Below, in pieces: positions 6,750 through 14,973 of a stretch of 64,000 bases of DNA. Positions within the stretch are counted from its first letter, which is position 1; each line of letters starts with the position of its first letter. Origin of the DNA: Palsa-1248 sp963737835. Lineage in GTDB: Bacteria > Gemmatimonadota > Gemmatimonadetes > Gemmatimonadales > Gemmatimonadaceae. The notes below the pieces were generated by a model. That model saw only the letters and a program-made list of their open reading frames with translations, was not told where the DNA came from and did not search any database. The stretch lies in assembly GCA_963737835.1 (NCBI GenBank), contig CAVTUH010000002.1, positions 744,001 through 808,000 on the forward strand, in the 5' to 3' direction. The translations under genes and the position numbers were made by a program.

Positions 6750-8118
6750 GGTCTCCGGCCAGAAAAACGTTGAACGGCTGGCCAGGTCGCACCACGATGG
6801 TCGGAGGGACGTCGAGCCCGCGGCGCGCGCTTTCTAGCGCCACGTCGCCCATGGTCTGGCCAAGTGCGCCTGCGGCGACCTGCCGTGACGACGGAGCGGC
6901 ATAGAGCGCGGATTGTTGTGGCTGTGAGAGCTGGACGCCGGCAGTCAGTGCCGACGTGAGTAATGCCGCACCGTAAATCCGACCGTAGTGATGGTCGACC
7001 TGGTCATGCAGCCCCGCCTGTCCCTGGGCGTCGGTGCCCGCGAGACGGGGGAGCACCATGCTGCGACCGTCCGGAAGAATGAGACGGGTCCACGACACGA
7101 TAAGGCGACCAGTCCCAACGGATCGATTGTCGTAGCTGCCGATCAGGCGCGAGCCTTTGGGTACGAGTAGGATGGACTGCGTACGTGAGTCGTACACGTC
7201 ACGACTGGTCTGTCCAAGCACCTCACCGGGCAGATCGGAATTCACACCGGTCACCAGCAATCCGGGGATCACGGTCCCCGCCCGTACGGTGTACGGCGAG
7301 CCAGCTGAGTCGAGTCGCACGACAGTCACGGGGATTGGCGAAAAAGCTGCGGCAGCGTCGGACACGTGCACAGGGGCCGACTCAGGAGACCGAGCACCCG
7401 CTGCTGGCGACCCATCTCCGACCGATGGCAGCGGCAACGCCGACGGCGGTAGCTGCGCCATCGCCGGCAGATTGGGCGGCACACCCGTGATCGCGTCGCT
7501 CGGCACCGACTCCGCCGAGGGGCGCGGATTCGTGCTCCGCCGCTCGACAATCACGCTGCTCACGAGTGCCGCCTCGTACGCCTGATGCCGAGGTGATGAT
7601 GCGACGGGTTGAAATCCTCCGGCGACCGCTGCGGCCTGGCCGACCGGCGGCGTGTCAATGAGCGGAGGCGGCACAGGCAGCTGGGTCTTCGCATCGGCCA
7701 CAGGGTTCGGCGTGGACGGCGCCACGCCCGACGTGCCGGTCGCGGATCCACCCGGCCCCGCCCCGGCCTCCGCCTGACGGGCCCCGATCTCACCGCGCCC
7801 CGTGTCGAGTGGCGACATCGGCAAAGGTCTTGGAGGTGCATCCAGAAACGCCGGACGCGCCGGAACAGGTGGTGCCTGGCTCGGCGCGGTCAGCGACGCA
7901 CCGCTGCCGCCGGACCGTGTCGGGCGCGTGACTACGAGTACCGTGATCACGGTGAAGCCCGCAAGAGCAGCCGCGACAGTTAGTGCATTTCGGTTGAGGC
8001 GTTTTGCGAGTGGCGGTGCCGGCCGCAATGGCGTGGCCACTACGGCCGGCTGGGGTTCAATCGGTGATCCGCTTCGCTCCGCTTGCAACCCGTCCGCACC
8101 ATTCTCATGCTCGTTCAT
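6700..8118 (-). CDS. trbI: Type IV secretion protein TrbI (VirB10 family)
   Basis: A 472-residue protein. One N-terminal transmembrane helix (ALTVAAALAGFTVITVLVV, residues ~46-64) is followed by a long Pro/Ala/Ser-rich linker to about residue 270, as usual for VirB10 proteins that span the periplasm. The C-terminal beta-barrel-like domain carries AGTVIPGLLVTGVNSDLPGE, TQSILLVPKGSRLIGSYDN and RFG-like VLPRLAGTDAQGQAGLHDQV, and ends with RPGQPFNVFLAGDLAF. The family links inner-membrane energy to the outer-membrane pore of the conjugation channel. Its ATG overlaps the trbG stop (ATGA), implying translational coupling. Confidence 0.95.
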   Translation of the reverse strand: MNEHENGADGLQAERSGSPIEPQPAVVATPLRPAPPLAKRLNRNALTVAAALAGFTVITVLVVTRPTRSGGSGASLTAPSQAPPVPARPAFLDAPPRPLPMSPLDTGRGEIGARQAEAGAGPGGSATGTSGVAPSTPNPVADAKTQLPVPPPLIDTPPVGQAAAVAGGFQPVASSPRHQAYEAALVSSVIVERRSTNPRPSAESVPSDAITGVPPNLPAMAQLPPSALPLPSVGDGSPAAGARSPESAPVHVSDAAAAFSPIPVTVVRLDSAGSPYTVRAGTVIPGLLVTGVNSDLPGEVLGQTSRDVYDSRTQSILLVPKGSRLIGSYDNRSVGTGRLIVSWTRLILPDGRSMVLPRLAGTDAQGQAGLHDQVDHHYGRIYGAALLTSALTAGVQLSQPQQSALYAAPSSRQVAAGALGQTMGDVALESARRGLDVPPTIVVRPGQPFNVFLAGDLAFTGSYRPAVVAEGQ

Positions 8119-9215
8119 TTGTTCGGTGCCTCGGCGGCCGATTGACTTCCGGTCGGCGTGGAGTCACCCGCGTCGGTGTTCGCATCGAAGCGCAGATTGT
8201 CCATCCGCAACGCCTGTTCTGTCGCGGCCTCTCCGATCACCAGAACTGCGCTCCGAAAAACGCGATCCGTTACATATGTCTGGTTCGTGAAGCTGTAGTT
8301 GAGCACCTCTTTGGTCCCATCGTCGGCGAGCGCGAACAGCACCGGCGCATCTCGATGGGCGGCTTGCGGCGGCACCTTGATGTAGCAATGCGCGCCGTCG
8401 TCGAATACCGCGATCGGCACCCAAGGGAACCGATGCAAACGGCGGACCCGATACGCGAAGTTGAACGCATCCGCACGGACTGGCGCCGCAGCGTGCTCCA
8501 CCGGTGGCGGAGCAACTGGCGTAGCCCACGCCTGAACGGTGGCATCGGGGTAGTAGAATCGCACATGACGGACGTACACGCCGTGTGGGTTCACTCCACC
8601 TCTCACGCATGGCGGACTATCGAGTGTCAGATCGTAAATCCGCCCGGCGGTCGTGGTCAGCACGAGGTTCGTCGTGAGACCGCAGTCATGGGGCTTGACG
8701 ACGATCAGTGGCGTCCGCCCGTCCGAACCCGCAGGCGCCAGCTCGATCTCCCAGCGCTGCGTATCCCCGGCAATTCTGCTCAGCACGGTTTCGCCCGCCT
8801 CGAGCTCAATGACGCATGCCCGGAGTGGAGCGCAGGTGACCGTCGGCTGGCTGTGGCCATACGGGAAGGTGACGAAGGCGCCTTCTTCAACCGCCCGTGC
8901 GACGCCGGTTCGCTCATACTCGCGCGCCGCTTCCGTGACAGCATCGGTCGGCGCACGCCGACGCGGTGCTGACAGCACGTCTCCCCCTACCGTGTCTGCA
9001 GTTGTTTGCACGCTGTCGTGTGCAGTGGCTTCGTGCGGCGACGACAAACTGTCTTGTGTAGCATGCGCGGCGCTCGCGGCTCGATCACCCTGCACTGCGC
9101 TGCCTGTTTGAGCCCCCTGCGCGCGCAACACGCCGACACTGGAAACGAGCAGGAGCCCAACCAGTCGCGCGCCGCACCGCGACACGTGCCGTGCTGGCCA
9201 TCGCCACTGAGTCAT
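8115..9215 (-). CDS. trbG: Type IV secretion protein TrbG (VirB9 family)
   Basis: A 366-residue protein from the ATG at 9215, which overlaps the trbF stop in an ATGA. The N-terminus is a signal peptide (LVGLLLVSSVGVLRAQG). A variable Thr/Ser/Ala-rich stretch precedes the conserved core: VTFPYGHSQPTVTCAPLRAC, IELEAGETV, then the C-terminal VirB9 domain with NFAYRVRR, WVPIAVFDDGAHCYIKVPPQ and FALADDGTKEVLNYSFTNQT. In VirB systems this protein forms the outer-membrane core complex with VirB7 and VirB10. A lipoprotein partner (TrbH/VirB7) was not found nearby. The length is somewhat above the usual 290-330 residues because of the N-terminal linker. Confidence 0.95.
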   Translation of the reverse strand: MTQWRWPARHVSRCGARLVGLLLVSSVGVLRAQGAQTGSAVQGDRAASAAHATQDSLSSPHEATAHDSVQTTADTVGGDVLSAPRRRAPTDAVTEAAREYERTGVARAVEEGAFVTFPYGHSQPTVTCAPLRACVIELEAGETVLSRIAGDTQRWEIELAPAGSDGRTPLIVVKPHDCGLTTNLVLTTTAGRIYDLTLDSPPCVRGGVNPHGVYVRHVRFYYPDATVQAWATPVAPPPVEHAAAPVRADAFNFAYRVRRLHRFPWVPIAVFDDGAHCYIKVPPQAAHRDAPVLFALADDGTKEVLNYSFTNQTYVTDRVFRSAVLVIGEAATEQALRMDNLRFDANTDAGDSTPTGSQSAAEAPNK

Positions 9216-9907
9216 GACGTTGCTCCTCCGGTTATCTCCGTCCAATTGATCGACGTGATGAACACGCCGAGGGGGTTGTCCTGCACTGCATCCGCCGTGT
9301 CGGGTGGTCGCAATCGCACGGTCACGTACCCCTCCCACGCGGTAGTGCGAGTGAGCACGCCCACCTCCAACGGAAGCTCGGTCTCGGTCCAACGCACCTT
9401 CCACGTCGAAGTGCCCGGGATGAGGAGCGTGCTCGTCACGCGCACTTCACGGGTCAGTGTGCGCCCGAGCACCCGGGGGTCGTGTACGGGATCTGCGAAG
9501 TAGGCGTTGAGCGTATTCGCCGCGGGCAATGTCTCGTCGATGAATCCATATGCTCGCCGCATGACCTCGACGCCGAGCTCGGGCGGGGTCGCCGGCAGCA
9601 CCGTGCGCACCGCGCGCACGAACGCCGCAAGCTGGGACGCGACGAGCCGCGGTTCGGGGTCTTTCATTGCGGCGACCGGTCCCGCCGCGGCGACCTGCCC
9701 CAGTCGATCGACCTCGACCACGTACGGGATGACTCGGGCTGAACCGGCAAGGCGCGCGTACGCGACGATAATCACGGTCAGAAGCCCGAGGAGCCAAAAC
9801 GCGGTGAGCTGCCAGTTCCGCTTGCCCCGAGCGAGGTCGGCGAACGCGTTCGCGAACTCAGTCCGCGCAGCTATGAGACGAGGGTCGACGGCGTTGCTCA
9901 TCGTCAT
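9212..9907 (-). CDS. trbF: Type IV secretion protein TrbF (VirB8 family)
   Basis: A 231-residue protein; the start is ATG 9907 or the second ATG at 9901. A short cytoplasmic part with ARTEFANAFADLARGKRNWQ leads to one transmembrane helix (AFWLLGLLTVIIVAYARLAG) and a periplasmic VirB8-like domain with YVVEVDRLGQV near its start and KVRWTETELP and YVTVRLRPPD near its end. VirB8-type proteins nucleate assembly of the secretion channel at the inner membrane. It lies 4 bases after trbL and overlaps trbG. Confidence 0.95.
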   Translation of the reverse strand: MTMSNAVDPRLIAARTEFANAFADLARGKRNWQLTAFWLLGLLTVIIVAYARLAGSARVIPYVVEVDRLGQVAAAGPVAAMKDPEPRLVASQLAAFVRAVRTVLPATPPELGVEVMRRAYGFIDETLPAANTLNAYFADPVHDPRVLGRTLTREVRVTSTLLIPGTSTWKVRWTETELPLEVGVLTRTTAWEGYVTVRLRPPDTADAVQDNPLGVFITSINWTEITGGATS

Positions 9908-9911
9908 CGTT

Positions 9912-10826
9912 TCAGCTCAACGCTCGCAGCGCTTGCGCCAGACCCAGGCTCTGTTGGCCCGTCAGCTTCCAGGCAACGTCATAGGGAATGCGCGAGACGA
10001 TATAGGCGAAGGCCAGCGCTCCGCCGGTTATCTGCAGCAGTGGGCTGGGCTCGGCGAAGATGCTCGCACCTGCGATCACTTGGACGAATCGCTGGGTGAC
10101 ATCCATACCGACGCCAACCAGGAGGTACAGCAGGAAGATGCGAGCACCCAGAAACAGCGCGTATCCAATCACATGCTCAGCCATCGCCGCCGTCCACCGG
10201 GAAGCCGCAAATCCGAGGAAGAGCACCCCGCCACCCAGCACGACGACGTAACTCTCGATCATCACGACGAGCACTTGTATGGCGATGACAATGTACGATG
10301 CGGCGACCGCGAGGGCGCAGACGAGACCGAACGCTCCGATCAGGACATCGTGTGCCAGCACCGTAAGGGAAATCCCTTTCAGGATGTTGTACGCCAGCGA
10401 CCCACCGACCCCGATGATCGCGTCTGGGCTCATCGTGCCTCGTCCGATCACCTGCTCTCCGGCAGTGGCAAAGCCGTTGAGGATGGCGGGGAACCAGACG
10501 TCGAACGACGTGATGAGCGTGAGCAGAAAGGCGATCAGCGTGAACTTCAGCAGGAACTTCGCGGCGAGGTCGTCCAGCGCGTCACGCTTCACCGCCCACA
10601 CAAGTCCAGACACGCAGAACTCGATCGCCGCCAGCAGCATGAAGGTCCGCTGCGCCATGGGCACCAGCTGCGCGCGCCACCCACCGGCAGCCGCGCGGTA
10701 GGCGTCCCGAATGCCATCCAGGTAGGGAGGAGGAGTCGTGCCCTGCGCGACCGCCAGCCCAGTGGAGACGCCGAGCGCCATGAGCGCGATGACGGCCAGT
10801 GCGAGGTTCCTGCGGCCGCGCGTCAC
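9912..10826 (-). CDS. trbL: P-type conjugative transfer protein TrbL (VirB6-like)
   Basis: A 304-residue polytopic membrane protein. An N-terminal signal-like helix (LALAVIALMALGVSTGLAVA) is followed by a segment with PPYLDGIRDAYRAAAGGWRA, then at least five hydrophobic helices, including FLLKFTLIAFLLTLITSF and IAIQVLVVMIESYVVVLGGG. The motif IGYALFLGARIFLLYLLVGV and the cytoplasmic C-terminal tail match TrbL. The protein forms part of the inner-membrane conduit for DNA transfer. Its ATG overlaps the trbJ stop (ATGA). Confidence 0.93.
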   Translation of the reverse strand: MTRGRRNLALAVIALMALGVSTGLAVAQGTTPPPYLDGIRDAYRAAAGGWRAQLVPMAQRTFMLLAAIEFCVSGLVWAVKRDALDDLAAKFLLKFTLIAFLLTLITSFDVWFPAILNGFATAGEQVIGRGTMSPDAIIGVGGSLAYNILKGISLTVLAHDVLIGAFGLVCALAVAASYIVIAIQVLVVMIESYVVVLGGGVLFLGFAASRWTAAMAEHVIGYALFLGARIFLLYLLVGVGMDVTQRFVQVIAGASIFAEPSPLLQITGGALAFAYIVSRIPYDVAWKLTGQQSLGLAQALRALS

Positions 10827-11581
10827 GGACTCACGCGGAGGCTAATGTCTGGCGAGGCCGCCGGCGTGGTCGCCAGTTGATCCAACACGGCCCGAGCCGT
10901 CACGTCACGCTGCGTTTCGGCGTTCATTTGATTGGCGTAGAAGACCGCTTGGATGTTGGTCTGCGCCATCGCCGCCTCACGTAGCAGCATCAACTCCTCC
11001 GCGGAGTAGATGGCCGCCGTGTTCTGAAGCTCGAGCGCTTCTTCGTGGCCCTGGACCGCGCCGTTCAGCTGCTTCATGCGATCGATCGCATCGGACCCGG
11101 GCGCCACGGCCGACTGCTGTTGTGCGGTCGAGGCGAGTGCCGCCTGCAGAACGTTCACAGAGGTCTGCGCTCGCGTCGTTTCCTCCGCGGGCCAATCCTG
11201 TACGGGACGAACTGTCGGAAACAGCGCCTGGAACGTCGTCGTGACGTTGGGCGCCGCGTACCCGAGCGATCGGGGCGCGCCCATGACCGACGCAATGGTG
11301 CCGAGTGGTGTGCCGACGTTGCGCCATGGCGCATTCCGCAGCTTGGCCAGGGCTTGTAGCTGATACTGGATCTGTTCCAACTGGTACTTGATCTGCATCA
11401 GTTGATGTGCGTACTGGAGTGCGTTCTCGACGTAGTTCGCCGGATCGTACACCGTCCATTGCGCACGCAGCGGCGTGGGACCGAGCAAGACCGCGGCGAC
11501 GGCAGTTACGCACGCCATGATCGTGTGCCGCGCGGCGGGCCGGGCCGGAGTGGAACGAGGCAGCAAGAGGAAGGACAGCAT
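10823..11581 (-). CDS. trbJ: P-type conjugative transfer protein TrbJ (VirB5-like)
   Basis: I place the start at ATG 11581, where a GGAG stands six bases upstream and which gives a 252-residue protein of normal length; upstream frame is overlap with trbE. After a signal peptide (MACVTAVAAVLLGPTPLRAQ) comes WTVYDPANYVENALQYAHQL and a long helical region rich in Gln and Leu (KYQLEQIQYQLQALAKL), the hallmark of TrbJ, plus a second helical part with LQNTAAIYSAEELMLL. VirB5/TrbJ proteins are periplasmic or pilus-tip adhesin-like proteins, and TrbJ has been linked to pilus assembly. It is 19 bases downstream of trbE. Confidence 0.92.
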   Translation of the reverse strand: MLSFLLLPRSTPARPAARHTIMACVTAVAAVLLGPTPLRAQWTVYDPANYVENALQYAHQLMQIKYQLEQIQYQLQALAKLRNAPWRNVGTPLGTIASVMGAPRSLGYAAPNVTTTFQALFPTVRPVQDWPAEETTRAQTSVNVLQAALASTAQQQSAVAPGSDAIDRMKQLNGAVQGHEEALELQNTAAIYSAEELMLLREAAMAQTNIQAVFYANQMNAETQRDVTARAVLDQLATTPAASPDISLRVSP

Positions 11582-11600
11582 CCAGCTCCAGGGCTCGGGC

Positions 11601-14276
11601 TTAGGCTGCCTGCGGTGCGCGCGGCCGCGACCCAGGTTGAGCGCTGTCGGTGGGAACGCGAGGCATCTGGCTGTCATCGACCGATTGACCTCCGCACGTG
11701 AGAAGGGGTCCAACATTGCCGTGATCCATGGCCTGTGAGTCGTTGCCGGATGCCTGCGCGGTCTCTGAGTGCAGCGTATCCGCCCATGCCGCAAGGCCGC
11801 AGTCCTCGAGCCACGTCGCCAGCCATGCCGCGCCGCGCTCACGCATCAGCGTCTCGACCCGGCGCTTCGCATCCTCGATCGTCGCGCCTGGAGGCGGCGC
11901 GAGGAGAGCAAGGGCCAACGGCCCCAGGCCGAGCTCAAAGAGACGGCTGCCCCGTGGAGTCTTCATGTAGTAGTGGCGCTTCGGGGTCGCCGCGCTGATC
12001 GTGCCGATCTCTCGACCATTGAGGCCGAGATCTCGATAGAGCTCGGCAGCAGCCGGAGCTGCTGCATCCGCATTGGGCAGGTAGAACTTGGTGGGACACG
12101 AATCGACCACGGCATGTCGGGCAGACATCTGGGCCAATTGCGCCGGACTTTGAGTAGCGAGCACGACGGCCGCATTCTGTTTCCTCAGCGTGAGCAGCCA
12201 CTGCGTGATCCGCGCGCCGAAGCGGACATGGAGCAGTGCCATCCACGCCTCATCGATCTCGATCAGTGTTGGGCGTCCATCCAAGCGCTGTTCGATGCGG
12301 CGAAAGAGGTAGAGTAGGACCGGCAAGGCCACGCGGTCGTCGAGCGCGAGCAGATGCTTCATCTCGAACACGGTGAATCGGGTTTCCGCGAGATCGTCCT
12401 GGGCCGCGTCGAGGAGCTGCCCGTAGTGGCCCGCCATCGTGTAGGGGCGAAGCGCCGTCAGGAGCTCTGCGTGCTGCAGCTGCGCCATCAATTCCGTCAG
12501 CGTGCGGTGCGCTCGTGCATTGCCGGCCAAGAGCGCGAGCGCGTGATCGATACGCGCTCGGTGCACGGGCGTGATCGCAATACCCTGCAGCGTGACGAGC
12601 GTCTCGAGCCAGTCCGCGGCCCACGCACGCTCCACTGGGTCATCGATCCGCGCGAGTGGCTGGAAGCGCAGCACATCGGTCCGGCCGGCAGCGAGATCGT
12701 AGTGCGCGCCGTTGACCGCGTGCGCGAGAAGCCACATCGAGTACCCGACGTCGAATACGAACACTTGGGCGTTCGCGTAGCGTCTGAATTGCAGGGCGAG
12801 GAGTCCGAGCAGCGTGCTCTTCCCCGCACCCGTCTTGCCAAGCACCAGAGCGTGACCCACGTCCGAATCGTGCAGGTTCACGCGAAAGGGCGTCGCACCC
12901 GCTGTGGCCGCCCAGAGGAGAGGCGGGCTGCACGGTGGAAAGAGCGGCGACGGATTGGTTGCCAGTCCCGGCCAGACCCCTGTGATCGGCAACAGATCGG
13001 CGATGTTGCGGGTGCTGACGAGTGGCCGCCTCAGGTTCGGGTAGCCGTGGCCGGGCAGTGTCCCGAGGTACGCCTCGAGTGCGTTGACGCCTTCGATGCG
13101 GCCAGTAAAGCCCGCATCATGCAATGTCTTGAGGAGCGCCGCGGCCACAGCGTCAGCCCGCTTCGCGTCAGGATCCGTTACGACGAGGACCTGATTGAAG
13201 AAGCAGAATCGCACCGTCCCACTGGCGTTCGCGGCAACCGCGACGCTCGCGTCCTGTGCCATGTGGCGTGCGTCGTGATCCATGAACAGATCCGCATCGG
13301 CGGTGGCCGTGCGGTCCCGCTTGGCACCGCCCACAATCTCCTGGAGCCACGCGGCGGCGCCCTTCCGCTTCTTGTACCACGAGAGCTGATACCGCCGAAT
13401 GACGCGCGCGGCGGTCGGCTGCGCGAGCGGCAGAATGCGGCTACTCCATCGGAAGGCGCACGGGAGCGTGTTGAGGGTGTCGAGCGCACCCGCGTGCGAC
13501 GCCTGCGGATAGCCATGGACCGCAACGGTCCGAATGTGCTGGCGGCCAATCCGAGGCTCGAACCCACCAACGAGCTCCTGATCGGAAAGGATCACGTTGA
13601 GGTACGCCCCATGCGGCGGTGCCTGCACCCTGTGCGTCTCACCGGTCAGACACTCATGCAGGTGCGTCATCAGCGCGTCACTTTCGAGCCGGTGAAGCCG
13701 TAGATGGGCCGAAAGCCGGTGCTCGAGCGCAGTGAGGGCCGATCTGAAGCCTGCGAGGATGCGTTCCCAGTCCGTACCCACTTGGCCACCGCCCTGCACG
13801 AACCACGTCGCGAGACGGGAGTAGAGCTCGGGCGGCGGCAGGTAGGTAACGACCAAGACGTAGCTCGTCTCGAATTGTGAGCTCTCAGTGACCCGATAGG
13901 CGTTGCGACGCTCCTCATCGATCATCCCGCTGACCCGGTCGGGAAACACGGCAGGGGGATAGGCGGCCGCGACGCGACGAATGCCGTCGATGTGGAACAT
14001 CCAGTCATCGGCGAAGGGCAGCAGGGCATCGTTGACGTGACGAGTGAGCGCGTCGAGTTCCGCCGCGGTCGCCGCACCGACGTCCGGACCCGCGTACTCG
14101 AACCCGGCGAGCAGGCTCCCATCCTTTTGGAGCACCACTCCCTCGTCGACGAGGAACCCCCAGCCCAGGAGATCCGCCAATCCTGTCGGCGATGTCCGAT
14201 GTTCACGGAGCCGCGCGAGGACCTGTGCGGCCGCCGCCCCACCCGCGAGACCAACCGCCGTCGAAAGCAGTTCCAT
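11601..14276 (-). CDS. trbE: Conjugal transfer ATPase TrbE (VirB4 family)
   Basis: An 891-residue cytoplasmic, membrane-associated ATPase. The N-terminal domain includes FLVDEGVVLQKDGSLLAGFE and the GETHRVQAPPHGAYLNVILS region. Walker A is VLGKTGAGKSTLLGLL (about residues 475-490) and Walker B is RPTLIEIDEAWMAL (about 665-680), followed by LRKQNAAVVLATQSPAQLAQ. It energises pilus biogenesis and substrate transfer. The final ~70 residues after LARWL-like AAWLATWLEDCGLAAWADTL are low-complexity and extend beyond the usual end, so the true C-terminus may be degenerate. It starts 6 bases after trbD. Confidence 0.96.
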   Translation of the reverse strand: MELLSTAVGLAGGAAAAQVLARLREHRTSPTGLADLLGWGFLVDEGVVLQKDGSLLAGFEYAGPDVGAATAAELDALTRHVNDALLPFADDWMFHIDGIRRVAAAYPPAVFPDRVSGMIDEERRNAYRVTESSQFETSYVLVVTYLPPPELYSRLATWFVQGGGQVGTDWERILAGFRSALTALEHRLSAHLRLHRLESDALMTHLHECLTGETHRVQAPPHGAYLNVILSDQELVGGFEPRIGRQHIRTVAVHGYPQASHAGALDTLNTLPCAFRWSSRILPLAQPTAARVIRRYQLSWYKKRKGAAAWLQEIVGGAKRDRTATADADLFMDHDARHMAQDASVAVAANASGTVRFCFFNQVLVVTDPDAKRADAVAAALLKTLHDAGFTGRIEGVNALEAYLGTLPGHGYPNLRRPLVSTRNIADLLPITGVWPGLATNPSPLFPPCSPPLLWAATAGATPFRVNLHDSDVGHALVLGKTGAGKSTLLGLLALQFRRYANAQVFVFDVGYSMWLLAHAVNGAHYDLAAGRTDVLRFQPLARIDDPVERAWAADWLETLVTLQGIAITPVHRARIDHALALLAGNARAHRTLTELMAQLQHAELLTALRPYTMAGHYGQLLDAAQDDLAETRFTVFEMKHLLALDDRVALPVLLYLFRRIEQRLDGRPTLIEIDEAWMALLHVRFGARITQWLLTLRKQNAAVVLATQSPAQLAQMSARHAVVDSCPTKFYLPNADAAAPAAAELYRDLGLNGREIGTISAATPKRHYYMKTPRGSRLFELGLGPLALALLAPPPGATIEDAKRRVETLMRERGAAWLATWLEDCGLAAWADTLHSETAQASGNDSQAMDHGNVGPLLTCGGQSVDDSQMPRVPTDSAQPGSRPRAPQAA

Positions 14277-14282
14277 CGCGCG

Positions 14283-14597
14283 TCAGTGGGTCCGCGGAAT
14301 CGATGGCCTGGCGGCGACGGCTCTCGCACCAACCGCAGCATGCGCAGGGTAGTAGTCGCGTGCCGTCAGACTCCGCAGGTATAGCTGCGACATCTGGGGG
14401 TCCTGCGCGGCAACCCAGACCATTACCGCGTGGACCACGGTGATGTAGAAGACCGCCAGCAGGATGCTCGCGAGGTGGAACCCAACGCCGAAGAGCAGCG
14501 CACCAGCGGTCAGCGCCTCAATCGCCGCCGCCGCTGGCTCCGCGCCGGCAAACAGAATTGGGCGCAGCAGCGAGAGATGAAACGGATGCGCTTCCAT
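14283..14597 (-). CDS. trbD: Conjugal transfer protein TrbD (VirB3-like)
   Basis: A 104-residue protein starting at ATG 14597, one base past the trbC stop. MEAHPFHLSLLRPILFAGAE is the typical cytoplasmic start of TrbD, followed by two closely spaced hydrophobic segments (AAIEALTAGALLFGVGFHLA and ILLAVFYITVVHAVMVWVAA) and a C-terminal tail with DPQMSQLYLRSLTARDYYPA, also conserved in TrbD/VirB3. The family is an inner-membrane component that works with the VirB4 ATPase encoded next. Confidence 0.93.
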   Translation of the reverse strand: MEAHPFHLSLLRPILFAGAEPAAAAIEALTAGALLFGVGFHLASILLAVFYITVVHAVMVWVAAQDPQMSQLYLRSLTARDYYPAHAAVGARAVAARPSIPRTH

Positions 14598-14598
14598 A

Positions 14599-14973
14599 TC
14601 AGACCACCGCACCAACAAAAGCCAACGACGTGACGATGTTGGCGGCTCCAATCGCGATCGCGGCACCAATCACGATCTGACCGAATCGCTTGGCTCCTTC
14701 TTCGGAGCGACTGAACGCCCAGATCCCACCGCCGATGACGAAGCCGAGTCCAGCCACGATCCTCGCGGTCGGGCCGGAGAGGTTGTCGAGCAGTGTCTGC
14801 AGGGGCCCAGTCCATGGCATCGCGGCACCCCCGCCGGCACCGGCCGCGTAGGCGATCGCGGGCGCGGCCAGGAGCGCGGTCATGGCTCCCGCCGCCGCCA
14901 GCGTCAGTTGTCGCGCGCGGAAGGCCATCCCATGACGGCGCACGCGCCTCGCGTGATTGCGGTTCATCCTCAT
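14599..14973 (-). CDS. trbC: Conjugal transfer pilin precursor TrbC (VirB2 family)
   Basis: A 124-residue protein whose ATG at 14973 overlaps the trbB stop (ATGA). It has a long basic leader (MRMNRNHARRVRRHGMAFRA), a signal-peptide-like hydrophobic part ending APAIAYAAGAGGG, and the mature two-helix pilin with PLQTLLDNLSGPTARIVAGL, GGGIWAFSRSEEGAKRFGQI and AIAIGAANIVTSLAF. This matches TrbC prepilins. The TraF peptidase encoded later in the same operon is the expected processing enzyme, which may cyclise the pilin as in RP4. Confidence 0.94.
   Translation of the reverse strand: MRMNRNHARRVRRHGMAFRARQLTLAAAGAMTALLAAPAIAYAAGAGGGAAMPWTGPLQTLLDNLSGPTARIVAGLGFVIGGGIWAFSRSEEGAKRFGQIVIGAAIAIGAANIVTSLAFVGAVV

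Noticed and set aside
12354..13703. A 449-codon plus-strand open frame
   Set aside because: It lies antisense to trbE, has Arg/His-rich composition typical of a reverse reading of a GC-rich gene, and lacks any known motif.
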